DNA of 11,900 bases from an uncultured Clostridia bacterium (GTDB taxonomy: Bacteria > Bacillota > Clostridia > UBA1381). Positions 1-7,095 of this stretch are shown here, one piece after another. Made by a program: the position numbers and the translations under genes. The stretch covers positions 1 to 11,900 of the forward strand of contig CAKSGG010000100.1 of NCBI GenBank assembly GCA_934454215.1. Reading direction: 5' to 3'. Each line of letters opens with the position of its first letter. Position 1 is the first letter of the stretch. The notes under the pieces are model-generated. The model ran no database searches, was not told the origin of the DNA, and worked only from the letters and a program-made list of their open reading frames with translations.

Positions 1-668
1 GGCTTTGACGCCATAACATACCGCTTGCCGTACATCATCCAAAGCATTTCCACAAGCATTTCCTTAAATGCGTCGAAATCACCGTTGTATTTATCGCTCA
101 CAAGCTGTTCCAAGCCGTTTATTTTCAAGCTGTATATATCGCAGACAGCACTGTCATACGGTATGTCATATTCCAGTGCGTTGTATATGGTTTTTATCTC
201 TTCTTTATTTGTAAAAATTTTAAATAAAATATCATAGAAAAACATTTCTTTATTGATTAGCAATCTGTGGTTTAACACCGTTTTTCTTTCATCAAGCTCT
301 TTTTTGATATTATTCATAATCGCTACTAATTCATTTGTATCTATTACCTTCAAAAGATAATATTTAACCCCGTAACGCATAGCCTCCTGAGCATACTTAA
401 AATCATCGTAAGCGCTTACAAGAACTATAGGTATATTCATATTATTGCCGTTTATGTATTTTGCCAGCTCAATTCCCGATATTCCGGGCATACGGACATC
501 GCTTAAAATAACGTCCGCTTCATTTTCTTTTAAATATTCAATTGCGTTACTTCCGTCATTGAGCATTGCGCAAACCTCAAAATCAGTGCATAAATCATTG
601 ATACACTGATTTAAAAATTCTCTTGCAAACATTTCGTCATCAACAATAACCGCTTTATATTTACTCAC
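1..668 (-). CDS. Response regulator, YesN/AraC-like, C-terminus beyond window
   Basis: Two-component response regulator, predicted cytoplasmic transcription factor. The frame is open from a GTG at 668 to the window edge (222 residues visible). An AGGGAGG Shine-Dalgarno at 676-682 lies 7 nt upstream of that GTG. Residues 1-115 form a receiver domain: acidic pair D10-D11, phospho-acceptor D57 in SDVRMPG, S85 as the Ser/Thr switch residue in VSAYDDFKYAQEAM, and K107 in YYLLK. The SAYDDFKYAQEA and YYLLK stretches are typical of the YesN group, which carries a C-terminal AraC-type helix-turn-helix; that domain would lie outside the window. Residues from about 125 on form a helical linker as in YesN proteins. 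Odd: the proline that normally follows the conserved lysine is valine here (LLKVI). A histidine-kinase partner would be expected nearby but is not in view. The receiver call is firm; the AraC output domain is inferred. Confidence 0.88.
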   Translation of the reverse strand, partial: MSKYKAVIVDDEMFAREFLNQCINDLCTDFEVCAMLNDGSNAIEYLKENEADVILSDVRMPGISGIELAKYINGNNMNIPIVLVSAYDDFKYAQEAMRYGVKYYLLKVIDTNELVAIMNNIKKELDERKTVLNHRLLINKEMFFYDILFKIFTNKEEIKTIYNALEYDIPYDSAVCDIYSLKINGLEQLVSDKYNGDFDAFKEMLVEMLWMMYGKRYVMASK

Positions 669-713
669 TGTGAAACCTCCCTTGTTTCTTACTTCCGATA
701 CCCATATACAATT

Positions 714-742
714 ATTATATATTATATTACATATTATTTCAA
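714..742 (-). promoter_or_regulatory. Promoter of the response regulator gene
   Basis: On the minus strand, -35 TTGAAA (742-737), a 17-bp spacer and -10 TATAAT (719-714). The regulator's GTG start is about 45 bp downstream of the -10. No experimental support; the call rests on near-consensus hexamers at ideal spacing. Confidence 0.75.
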
Positions 743-747
743 CGGGC

Positions 748-783
748 AAATTAAGGGATTCGCAGGGGGTAAATTAAGAGATT
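748..783. repeat. Two-copy 13-bp direct repeat, possible operator
   Basis: Plus-strand copies AAATTAAGGGATT (748-760) and AAATTAAGAGATT (771-783) differ at one base and are 23 bp apart start to start, about two helical turns. Read on the minus strand the nearer copy ends 5 bp before the -35 of the response-regulator promoter. Same-face direct repeats beside a -35 are a common binding layout for AraC-type activators, so autoregulation by the adjacent regulator is a reasonable inference, not shown. Confidence 0.5.
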
Positions 784-803
784 ATATATTGAAAAACAAA
801 CCG

Positions 804-840
804 ATAAACGATATGTCTGATTATTAAAATGTTCGTTTAT
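804..840. promoter_or_regulatory. Inverted repeat upstream of the phosphodiesterase remnant
   Basis: ATAAACGA (804-811) and its exact complement TCGTTTAT (833-840) flank a 21-nt spacer. A smaller pair, AATGTT (828-833) and AACATT (851-856), overlaps it. The elements lie just upstream of the -35 at 859 and could be a binding site for a dimeric regulator of the downstream gene. AT-rich DNA makes chance repeats likelier, so confidence is low. Confidence 0.3.
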
Positions 841-858
841 AAACACGTCAAACATTTA

Positions 859-887
859 TTGACATTTCAGAATAAATATTATATTAT
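859..887 (+). promoter_or_regulatory. Promoter of the phosphodiesterase remnant
   Basis: TTGACA (859-864), a 17-bp spacer and TATTAT (882-887): perfect -35, one mismatch in the -10. The ATG at 915 follows 27 bp later with an AAAGGA Shine-Dalgarno at 901-906. The promoter appears intact although the gene it serves is broken. Confidence 0.75.
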
Positions 888-914
888 ATAAGAAAAAACG
901 AAAGGAAAATCAAA

Positions 915-1284
915 ATGCGATTTAATACAAAAAACAAAATTATTGTAGCAGGACACCGAGGCGACCCTGCACACGCAGCGGAGAATACATTGAAATCATT
1001 CAAATCCGCAATAGATTTAGGTGCCGACATGATAGAAACCGACATACATTCAACAAAGGACGTCCATCTCGTTTTGATGCGCGATGCAGATGTATCTCGA
1101 ACAACCGACGGCAGCGGGAGAAGAAGGTAAGCAGCAATGTCAATTTTTAAAATCACACGGCATAGAGCCATGTACCGCAGCAGATACAACAGAATCCGCT
1201 TTTTATGAGGCAGTGGAATACGGGTGTTCAATGTTTACGGAAAACGACCCCGAAACGGTTATGAAATGGCGTAATTTACTGTAA
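915..1284 (+). pseudogene. Glycerophosphodiester phosphodiesterase, internally deleted remnant
   Basis: An intact enzyme would hydrolyse glycerophosphodiesters to glycerol 3-phosphate and an alcohol. The first frame (915-1130, 71 residues) carries the family's N-terminal half: GHRG, AENT, an ETD metal-site motif, and RTTDGSG. It then ends in TAA. A second frame, shifted by +1 and overlapping from about 1085, continues to 1284 with a tail (KSHGIEPCT, EYGCSMFTENDP) resembling the family's last strand and helix. Family members are usually about 230-250 residues, so roughly half the domain, the middle of the TIM barrel, is missing, with the junction near 1115-1130. In addition the second catalytic histidine (normally HD in the V-M-H-D motif) is arginine: the codon at 1080-1082 is CGC, one base from CAC. 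Promoter and Shine-Dalgarno are intact. The N-terminal half is a clear family match; assigning the tail to the same gene is an inference from position and resemblance. Confidence 0.8.
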
Positions 1285-1321
1285 ATCATTGCCGTAATAT
1301 CTTATAGCTTTAAATACAGAA

Positions 1322-1369
1322 CACACAAAATTAACCCTCGGCACACTGGACGAGGGTTAATTTTATGTG
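1322..1369. terminator. Bidirectional intrinsic terminator between convergent genes
   Basis: AAAATTAACCCTCG (1327-1340) pairs perfectly with CGAGGGTTAATTTT (1351-1364) around a 10-nt loop. After one mismatch, CACA (1322-1325) and TGTG (1366-1369) can extend the stem. The A-rich and T-rich stem ends give a U-rich 3' side in either direction, so it can end both the plus-strand remnant and the minus-strand prfB transcript. Confidence 0.85.
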
Positions 1370-1391
1370 CAGTTCAATTTCTGCGCCAAAC

Positions 1392-1409
1392 ACGGTAATC
1401 CCTTACCGT
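1392..1409 (-). other. Hairpin at the prfB stop codon
   Basis: ACGGTAA (1392-1398) and TTACCGT (1403-1409) form a perfect 7-bp stem with a 4-nt loop. It begins inside the prfB stop codon and is not followed by a long U-run, so it is more likely a 3'-end stabilising stem than a terminator. The true terminator is the longer hairpin downstream. Confidence 0.45.
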
Positions 1410-2531
1410 TATTTTAAATTCAAAGTTCCGAGACTCTTTGCTTTCAGATACGCATTTATAAATCCGTTCAGGTCGCCGTCCATGACAGCTCCTATATTAC
1501 CCATTTCATAGCCTGTACGCAAATCCTTTACCATTGTGTACGGCTGAAATACGTATGAACGAATCTGGCTTCCCCAGCCGTTATCTTTCATTTCGCCTTT
1601 AATCTCCGAAATCTTTTCCTTCTGCTGCTCCTGCGCCAGCTCAACAAGCTTTGCAACAAGCATTTTCATTGCATAATCCTTGTTTTGGTGTTGCGAACGC
1701 TGAGTCTGACACGATGTAACGACGCCCGTCGGAATATGCGTAAGACGAACGGCGGAATCGGTTTTGTTGATATGCTGACCGCCTGCACCGCTTGCACGGT
1801 ACGTATCCATTTTTATATCCTCGGGACGAATATCTATCTCAACATTATCGTCAAGCTCAGGCATAACCTCAATTGACGCAAACGACGTCATTCGCTTGCC
1901 CTGCGAGTTAAACGGCGAAATTCTTACAAGACGGTGAATACCCTTTTCGGCTTTAAGATACCCGTACGCATTTGTTCCCTGAATTTCTATCGTACAGCTC
2001 TTCACTCCCGCTTCATCACCGTCAAGCATATCAAGTGTTGTAACGGTATACCCATTTTTCTGCGCCCACATCTGATACATTCTTATAAGCATCTGACACC
2101 AGTCCTGTGCCTCTGTTCCGCCTGCACCCGCATGGAACGTCATAATGGCGTTGCTCTTGTCATACTGACCGTTCAAAAGCGTTTCAAGCGTCATTTTGTC
2201 TATTGCCTCCGTAAGCTTATCAACCGTGTCCTTTACCTCGTCAACAAGGCTTCCGTCATTTTCCTCCTCCGCAAGGTCAATCATCATAAGTGCGTCCTCA
2301 CGAAGTGTCTTTAAACTTTCATAGCTTTCGATTTTATCTTTTAGCTGTTTTGTTTTTTGAAGAACCTTCTGCGATTTCTCCATGTCGTCCCAGAACCCCG
2401 GTTCTGCCGACTGCGTTTCCAGCTCCTCAGCCTCTTTCATTGCGTTTGCAATGTCAAAGTGAATCCCTCAAATCATTAATGCTTTTTTCCATGCCGTTCA
2501 AGGCAATACGGTACTCATCGTACTCCAACAT
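1409..2531 (-). CDS. prfB: Peptide chain release factor 2, with +1 programmed frameshift
   Basis: Cytoplasmic RF2: recognises UGA and UAA in the ribosomal A site and triggers peptidyl-tRNA hydrolysis. Frame 0 starts at ATG 2531 (AAGGATG Shine-Dalgarno at 2541-2547, spacing 9), encodes 25 residues and meets TGA at 2456-2454. A +1 shift at CTT-TGA-C continues as DIANAMKEAEEL to the TAA at 1409, giving a 373-residue product, close to the usual RF2 length. In the full protein the tripeptide anticodon SPF lies at about 205-207 (RISPFNSQ), which distinguishes RF2 from RF1 (PxT). The catalytic GGQ is at about 250-252 (SGAGGQHINKTDSA). The N-terminal region is coiled coil-like, with GFWDD near residue 45. 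The gene lies 34 bp downstream of the ribokinase gene and probably shares its transcript. Expression is autoregulated through the frameshift: low RF2 favours shifting. Annotation beginning at the internal ATG 2440 would miss 30 residues. Confidence 0.97.
2454..2468 (-). promoter_or_regulatory. prfB: Programmed +1 frameshift site of prfB
   Basis: Minus-strand codons read AGG GAT TCA CTT TGA, followed by C. The slippery CTT (2459-2457), the in-frame UGA (2456-2454) and the following C match the conserved bacterial RF2 site. The internal Shine-Dalgarno is AGGGA, shorter than the AGGGGG of E. coli, at the same distance from CTT (one TCA codon between). Confidence 0.93.
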
Positions 2532-2565
2532 TATTAATCACATCCTTAAAAATATTTTGACATTC

Positions 2566-3480
2566 TTATGATATTGAATGTTCTTTCATAAATAATTCAA
2601 CTTCCCCTTTGTCGGGAATAGAGCTTGCCGCTCCCATTCGGCTGACTACAATCGCCGAAACGGCGCTTGCGTATTTCACTGCGTCGTCATCGCTTTTTCC
2701 TTTAAATTTTGAAATGCAGAAACCGCCGATAAAGCTGTCGCCCGCCGCAGTGCTGTCTACTGCTTTTACGCTGTAAACTCCGCACCTTTTTATTTCGCTG
2801 CCGGTATTGTACACACAGCCCTTACTGCCGAGAGTAATCACGGCTTGACCGCAGCCCAATTTAAGCAAATCCGTCAGAGCCTGTTCGCAGTTATCCTCCG
2901 TAATCGTATATCCGACAATATTCCCCGCCTCAAATTCATTGGGAATCAAAATATCCGTATATTTCAAAATTTCGGGTAAAAATCCGCTTATCGGCGCAGG
3001 ATTTAAAACAACCGTCTTGCCCTTGCTTTTACAGATTTGTGCCGCATATAAAACGGTTTCATATGGAATTTCAAGCTGAAACAGTACAACATCAGCATTG
3101 TCTATCAAGTCTGCATTGTCGTCTATAAGCTTTTTATCAATCAGCGCATTTGCGCCTTTATTCAAAATAATACAATTATCGCCACCGTACACCGTAATAG
3201 CCGCAACGCCCGTTGATGTCGGCACCGTTTTTATTCCCGTTACGTCAACGCCGTTTGTTTTAAGGTTTTCCAATGCACGTTCTCCGAACATATCGTCCCC
3301 GACTGCACCTATCATATACGTCTGTGCACCGCATTTTGCCGCCGCAACAGCCTGATTTGCGCCCTTACCGCCGCACACCGTACCAAAGCTCTCGCCGAAA
3401 ACCGTTTCACCCATGGCAGGCAGTACTTTTGTTTCGGTTATTAAATCCATGTTAATGCTTCCGATTACAAGTAATTTCAT
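2566..3480 (-). CDS. rbsK: Ribokinase-family (PfkB) sugar kinase
   Basis: Cytoplasmic kinase that most likely phosphorylates D-ribose to ribose 5-phosphate with ATP, feeding the pentose phosphate and nucleotide pathways. The 304-residue length is normal for ribokinase. Visible signatures: the N-terminal strand VIGSINMD with the substrate-binding aspartate; GGKGANQA at 37-44 (PfkB signature 1); GAVGDDMFGE at 58-67; NPAP at 160-163; NEFEAG at 181-186; and DSTAAGDSF at 242-250 (PfkB signature 2) with D248 as catalytic base. These favour ribokinase over fructokinase or adenosine kinase, though ribose specificity is not proven. I chose ATG 3480 because GGAG (3490-3487) sits 6 nt upstream; an in-frame TTG at 3492 overlaps that site. 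No ribose transporter or RbsD is in view, so substrate supply is unknown. First gene of a two-gene unit with prfB. Confidence 0.9.
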   Translation of the reverse strand: MKLLVIGSINMDLITETKVLPAMGETVFGESFGTVCGGKGANQAVAAAKCGAQTYMIGAVGDDMFGERALENLKTNGVDVTGIKTVPTSTGVAAITVYGGDNCIILNKGANALIDKKLIDDNADLIDNADVVLFQLEIPYETVLYAAQICKSKGKTVVLNPAPISGFLPEILKYTDILIPNEFEAGNIVGYTITEDNCEQALTDLLKLGCGQAVITLGSKGCVYNTGSEIKRCGVYSVKAVDSTAAGDSFIGGFCISKFKGKSDDDAVKYASAVSAIVVSRMGAASSIPDKGEVELFMKEHSIS

Positions 3481-3513
3481 AAAATACTCCAATCTAATTA
3501 TATTTACATATAT

Positions 3514-3542
3514 ATTTTACCACATTCGGCAGATTTTTTCAA
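3514..3542 (-). promoter_or_regulatory. Promoter of the ribokinase-prfB unit
   Basis: Minus strand: TTGAAA (3542-3537), 17-bp spacer, TAAAAT (3519-3514), with an extended -10 TG (TGGTAAAAT). The -35 begins only 15 bp after the rnfB stop. No terminator hairpin is visible between rnfB and this promoter, so read-through from rnf may add to it. Confidence 0.8.
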
Positions 3543-3557
3543 GTGTTTTGAGCAAAA

Positions 3558-4352
3558 TCATGCACGAGCATCGGCAATTGCTCCTCTGGGGCATTTTTTT
3601 GCGCACAGTCCGCAGTTCTTGCACTTATCATAATCAATAACCGCATAATTATTTTTAACATGAATTGCGTCAAACAGACAAGCCTTTTCGCATATCTTAC
3701 AGCCTATACAGCCCGTCTTGCAATACTGATTAACCGACTTTGCAGTTTCGGGATTTCTACAGACAACCCACTGCTTGAATTTTTTCGGTACAAAATGAAT
3801 TATTCCCTTGGGACAGCGTTTTAAACATTGACCGCAAGCCGTACATTTATCTTCGTCAACCACCGCAACACCGTCACGAATTGAAATAGCTCCGAATTGA
3901 CACACTCTTACACAGCTCCCCAAGCCCAGACAGCCGCTTACGCATTCCTTTGCACCGCCGCCCAAACGAGCCTCCGCCGTACATTCCTGTATACCGTCAT
4001 AATCGTATTTATAAACAACGCTGTTGCAGTCTCCGCCGCAGGCAACCCTTGCCGTCATTTCTTCCGTTTCCTGCGCTTCAACTCCCATTATATCCGAAAT
4101 TTTATTTGCAACGGGCGCTTTTCCCACCGAACAGCAATTTACGGGCGCCCCCTCGTTTACAATCGCCTCGGCATACGCACTGCATCCCGCAAAGCCGCAC
4201 GCTCCGCAGTTCGCACCGGGGAGTACCTCTAAAATTTTTTCCGTTCTTTCATCCGTTTTAACTTCAAACACAAACGACGCCGCCGCAAGCAAAATTCCGA
4301 ACAGCAGTCCCGTTCCTCCGACAACGGCAACCGCAATTAATATACCGTTCAT
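3558..4352 (-). CDS. rnfB: Rnf complex subunit B, iron-sulfur ferredoxin acceptor
   Basis: Entry point for electrons from reduced ferredoxin into the membrane Rnf complex. 264 residues from ATG 4352, which has AGGAGG (4366-4361) 8 nt upstream; an in-frame GTG at 4361 overlaps that Shine-Dalgarno and is unlikely. Residues 4-30 form the single N-terminal membrane anchor. Next comes the Fe-S domain NCGACGFAGC (C49, C52, C57, with C73/C74 as fourth ligand). Further clusters are supported by C137/C141/C147/C151, C170/C173/C176/C180 (DKCTACGQCLKRCP), C215/C218/C221/C225 and C244/C247/C250/C254 (DKCKNCGLCAKKCP), so at least five [4Fe-4S] clusters. C105, C109 and C124 are also conserved-looking and may bind another. 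This multi-ferredoxin tail is typical of clostridial RnfB and longer than in Proteobacteria. Last gene of the rnf operon. Confidence 0.96.
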   Translation of the reverse strand: MNGILIAVAVVGGTGLLFGILLAAASFVFEVKTDERTEKILEVLPGANCGACGFAGCSAYAEAIVNEGAPVNCCSVGKAPVANKISDIMGVEAQETEEMTARVACGGDCNSVVYKYDYDGIQECTAEARLGGGAKECVSGCLGLGSCVRVCQFGAISIRDGVAVVDEDKCTACGQCLKRCPKGIIHFVPKKFKQWVVCRNPETAKSVNQYCKTGCIGCKICEKACLFDAIHVKNNYAVIDYDKCKNCGLCAKKCPRGAIADARA

Positions 4353-4364
4353 CAAGCTCACCTC

Positions 4365-4946
4365 CTAAACCGAAAAGCCCGAAAAGCCCATAAACCCGAT
4401 TGCCATAAGTCCCGCCGTTATCAACGCAATCGGAAATCCTCTGAATGATTCGGGAACAGCACTCTCATCAAGCGCCTCTCTGATTCCCGACATAAGAACT
4501 ATCGCAAGCGTAAAGCCCAAGCCCGCAAATACTCCGAACAGTACCGAATACAGCAGATTATATCCGTTCTGAACATTAAGCAGTGCCGAGCTTAACACCG
4601 CACAGTTTGTAGTAATCAGCGGAAGATATATACCGAGCGCATTATACAGCGGTGGCATTGTCTTTTTAACAAACATTTCAACAAGCTGAACCAAGCCCGC
4701 TATAATCAGAATAAATAAAATCGTCTGTAAATACTGCAAATTAAATCTTTCAAGCAGATATGTATTGGCAAGATATGTAAAAAGTGAAGCAATTCCCATA
4801 ACGAACGTAACCGCCATGCCCATGCCGACAGCCGTATCCGTCTTTTTTGAAACTCCGAGAAACGGACAAATTCCGTAAAATTTCACCATTACAAAGTTTT
4901 CCGTAAGAAGTGCGCTCAATAATATAGCAAAAATTTCTTTAATCAT
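4365..4946 (-). CDS. rnfA: Rnf complex subunit A, membrane
   Basis: Integral membrane subunit of the ferredoxin:NAD+ oxidoreductase; with RnfE it forms the ion-path core and shares an intramembrane [2Fe-2S] cluster. 193 residues, normal length, six predicted membrane helices. Opening LLSALLTENFVMVKFYGICP is diagnostic, and the two ligand cysteines are C27 (GICPFLG) and C115 (TTNCAVL), in inverted half-repeat positions as known for RnfA/RnfE and NqrD/NqrE. ATG 4946 has AAAGGAG (4962-4956) 9 nt upstream. The start overlaps the rnfE end by 8 nt, implying translational coupling; its stop codon touches the rnfB Shine-Dalgarno. Confidence 0.97.
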   Translation of the reverse strand: MIKEIFAILLSALLTENFVMVKFYGICPFLGVSKKTDTAVGMGMAVTFVMGIASLFTYLANTYLLERFNLQYLQTILFILIIAGLVQLVEMFVKKTMPPLYNALGIYLPLITTNCAVLSSALLNVQNGYNLLYSVLFGVFAGLGFTLAIVLMSGIREALDESAVPESFRGFPIALITAGLMAIGFMGFSGFSV

Positions 4947-5553
4947 TGCCGTGCGCTCCTTTCTTCATAATATAATTAACCAAAGCCACAAGCAAGCCGA
5001 GAACGATAAATCCGCCCGGCGCAAGGCGTATAATTGCCGCAGGCTGAATGACATTCCCGTAAATCGGTATATCAAAAATTGTACCTGCTCCCAAAAATTC
5101 ACGCACCGCACTTATAAGCGACAGCGCCGCCGTAAAACCGAGTCCCATTCCCAATCCGTCCATTATGCTGTGAAACACATTGTTTTTTGACGCAAACGCC
5201 TCCGCTCTTGCAAGAATGATACAGTTTACAACTATGAGCGGAATAAAAATTCCAAGCGAGCTTGACAGCTCGGGTAAGAACGCCTCAAGACACATTTGAA
5301 TTATTGTAACGAATGCGGCAATGATAACAATATATGCCGCAATTCTTACCTTTTGCGGTATGACCTTACGCAAAGCCGAAATTATGGCGTTCGAGGCAAT
5401 CAAAACCGCCGTTGCACTCAAGCCCATGCCTATTCCGTTTTTAAGGCTTGTTGTAACGGCAAGCGTCGGACACATTCCCAAAAGCTGTACAAATGTAGGG
5501 TTTTCCTTTATTAAGCCGTTTAAAAATACACTTAATCCCGTTTTCTTTTCCAT
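4939..5553 (-). CDS. rnfE: Rnf complex subunit E, membrane
   Basis: Integral membrane partner of RnfA, homologous to NqrD. 204 residues from ATG 5553, about six membrane helices. Motifs: NGLIKENPTFVQLLGMCPTLAVT near the N-terminus (C28) and PLIVVNCIILARAEAFA (C111); these are the two expected cluster ligands. ATG 5553 starts one base after the rnfG TAA. An in-frame GTG at 5565 would overlap rnfG and abuts GGAGG (5569-5565), which better serves the ATG (spacing 11), helped by a nearer AGAGG. The C-terminus ends in a basic tail (YIMKKGAHGND), cytoplasmic by the positive-inside rule. Confidence 0.96.
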   Translation of the reverse strand: MEKKTGLSVFLNGLIKENPTFVQLLGMCPTLAVTTSLKNGIGMGLSATAVLIASNAIISALRKVIPQKVRIAAYIVIIAAFVTIIQMCLEAFLPELSSSLGIFIPLIVVNCIILARAEAFASKNNVFHSIMDGLGMGLGFTAALSLISAVREFLGAGTIFDIPIYGNVIQPAAIIRLAPGGFIVLGLLVALVNYIMKKGAHGND

Positions 5554-5554
5554 A

Positions 5555-6130
5555 TTACCTCTCACCTCCGATTATCTTTTCCGCTATCTCAACCGCACCG
5601 TTTACCGACCTTGTAACTCCGTCAGATGTCATGGTTGCGCCCGAAATTGCGTTTATTTCGTTTTCATCGGCATTGCTTTTTACAACCGAAATTTTGCCCG
5701 ATTTACCGATATACTGCGAACGAAATTCCTCTTTTTCGGCATTCGCTCCCAGTCCGGGGGTTTCCTTGTGTGAAATTATTTCAACGCCCGTAACCTTGCC
5801 GTCCGTGCCTACTCCGACAGCGGATTTAAGTCCCGAATCATATCCCTTCGTTTCGATAATCGCACATACTCCGATGACATTTCCCGAAGAATCCTTTGCC
5901 TTATAAATACGGTCAACAGTACAGTCCTCAATGTTAAATTCACTTTCAACCGCTTCAAATTCCTCCGCCTCACTCATTACTCCTTTGAGCGCCTCCTGCG
6001 TTTTCTTTTCGGAGTTCTCGGCTATTAACGGTGCCGTTTCCTCATTGACAAATGCAAGCAGCAGCGCCGATATTGCCGTTATAAGAAAAAGTATAAGCGA
6101 GATTTTTATTATTTCCTTTGCCTTACTCAT
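5555..6130 (-). CDS. rnfG: Rnf complex subunit G, FMN-binding
   Basis: Extracytoplasmic flavoprotein subunit carrying covalent FMN. 191 residues: one N-terminal membrane helix (about 9-28), then the FMN-binding domain. The flavinylation motif SGATMTS is at 163-169; by comparison with NqrC/RnfG the linked residue should be T168. The sequence ETKGYDSGLKSAVGV and HKETPGLGANA are family hallmarks. ATG 6130 overlaps the rnfD TGA by one base, with GAGGTG (6141-6136) 5 nt upstream. Attachment of FMN would need the flavin transferase ApbE, which is not encoded here and must lie elsewhere. Confidence 0.96.
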   Translation of the reverse strand: MSKAKEIIKISLILFLITAISALLLAFVNEETAPLIAENSEKKTQEALKGVMSEAEEFEAVESEFNIEDCTVDRIYKAKDSSGNVIGVCAIIETKGYDSGLKSAVGVGTDGKVTGVEIISHKETPGLGANAEKEEFRSQYIGKSGKISVVKSNADENEINAISGATMTSDGVTRSVNGAVEIAEKIIGGER

Positions 6131-7095
6131 CAGCGCACCTCACTTCCCCTCTGACCGAATGATTTTGGTACTGTCGCTCTTTCAATAAGCGGAGCGGCAA
6201 TATTCATAAGAATTATCGAGAATGACGCACCCTCGGGATAGCCGCCGAATCGGCGTATAACAAAAGTCAGCACGCCGCAGCCGATACCGAATATAATCAT
6301 GCCCGACGGAGTTGTCGGAGTTGTCGTATAATCAGTCGCCATAAACACCGCACCGAACAGCAGTCCGCCCGTACAAAGCTGCAATAATGTATATTCAGCC
6401 GCACTCATATCACCGTTCTTTCCGAAAAAGAACGTCAGCACCGCAAAGGTCAATATGTATGCAAGCGGAATACGGGGTGAAATTACCTTTCTTATAAGAA
6501 GATACGCAAACCCCAAAAGTATCATAAGTGCAGATGTTTCGCCTATTGTACCCGGAATAAATCCCAAAAACGCATTTTTAAGCGATATATTACTGCCGCC
6601 CGTTTTCATAGCCGCAAGCGGAGTTGCGGAGGATATTGCGTCAGTGCCGTACCCCATAAGCGGATTTACAAATGTTGTCATTGCCGATGCCCATGCGATA
6701 AGCATAAAACACCTTGCGGCAAGAGCGGGATTCATAAAATTCTTTCCCAAGCCGCCGAATACCTGCTTTACAAGCACTATTGCAAATACCGAGCCTATGA
6801 CCGCCATATATATCGGTATTGTCGGCGGAAGATTCAGTGCAAGCAGCATTCCCGTTACCGCCGCCGACAAATCTCCGAGTGTGTTTTTCTTTTTTACTGC
6901 CTTGTCAAAAACAAACTCTGCCGCCATACATGACAGTATACAGACAATAATCAACATTGCGGCTCTGTAGCCGAACATAACGCAGCCAAACACCGCCGAC
7001 GGTATAAGAGCTGTTATAACGTCGCACATAATTCCCGAAACGCTCGTTTTTGTATGTATATGAGGCGCTGCGGAAACAATAAATTTATTTTCCAT
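6130..7095 (-). CDS. rnfD: Rnf complex subunit D, membrane flavoprotein
   Basis: Polytopic membrane subunit (about ten helices) with covalent FMN, homologous to NqrB. 321 residues, normal length. Motifs: N-terminal VSAAPHIH, GDLSAAVTGMLLALNLPP, KQVFGGLGKNFMNPALAARCF, the flavinylation motif SSATPL at 155-160 (T158 expected to carry FMN; many family members have SGATPL), and a C-terminal region with ATDYTTTPTTPSGMIIFG. ATG 7095 is preceded by GGAGGA and overlaps rnfC by 11 nt, so the two are translationally coupled. Confidence 0.97.
   Translation of the reverse strand: MENKFIVSAAPHIHTKTSVSGIMCDVITALIPSAVFGCVMFGYRAAMLIIVCILSCMAAEFVFDKAVKKKNTLGDLSAAVTGMLLALNLPPTIPIYMAVIGSVFAIVLVKQVFGGLGKNFMNPALAARCFMLIAWASAMTTFVNPLMGYGTDAISSATPLAAMKTGGSNISLKNAFLGFIPGTIGETSALMILLGFAYLLIRKVISPRIPLAYILTFAVLTFFFGKNGDMSAAEYTLLQLCTGGLLFGAVFMATDYTTTPTTPSGMIIFGIGCGVLTFVIRRFGGYPEGASFSIILMNIAAPLIERATVPKSFGQRGSEVR

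Noticed and set aside
884..1231. Minus-strand frame of 115 codons across the phosphodiesterase remnant
   Set aside because: Antisense to a recognisable family match that has its own promoter and Shine-Dalgarno; no similarity seen.
6455..6970. Long plus-strand frame of 171 codons opposite rnfD
   Set aside because: Antisense shadow of a clearly coding membrane gene; no Shine-Dalgarno or family resemblance.
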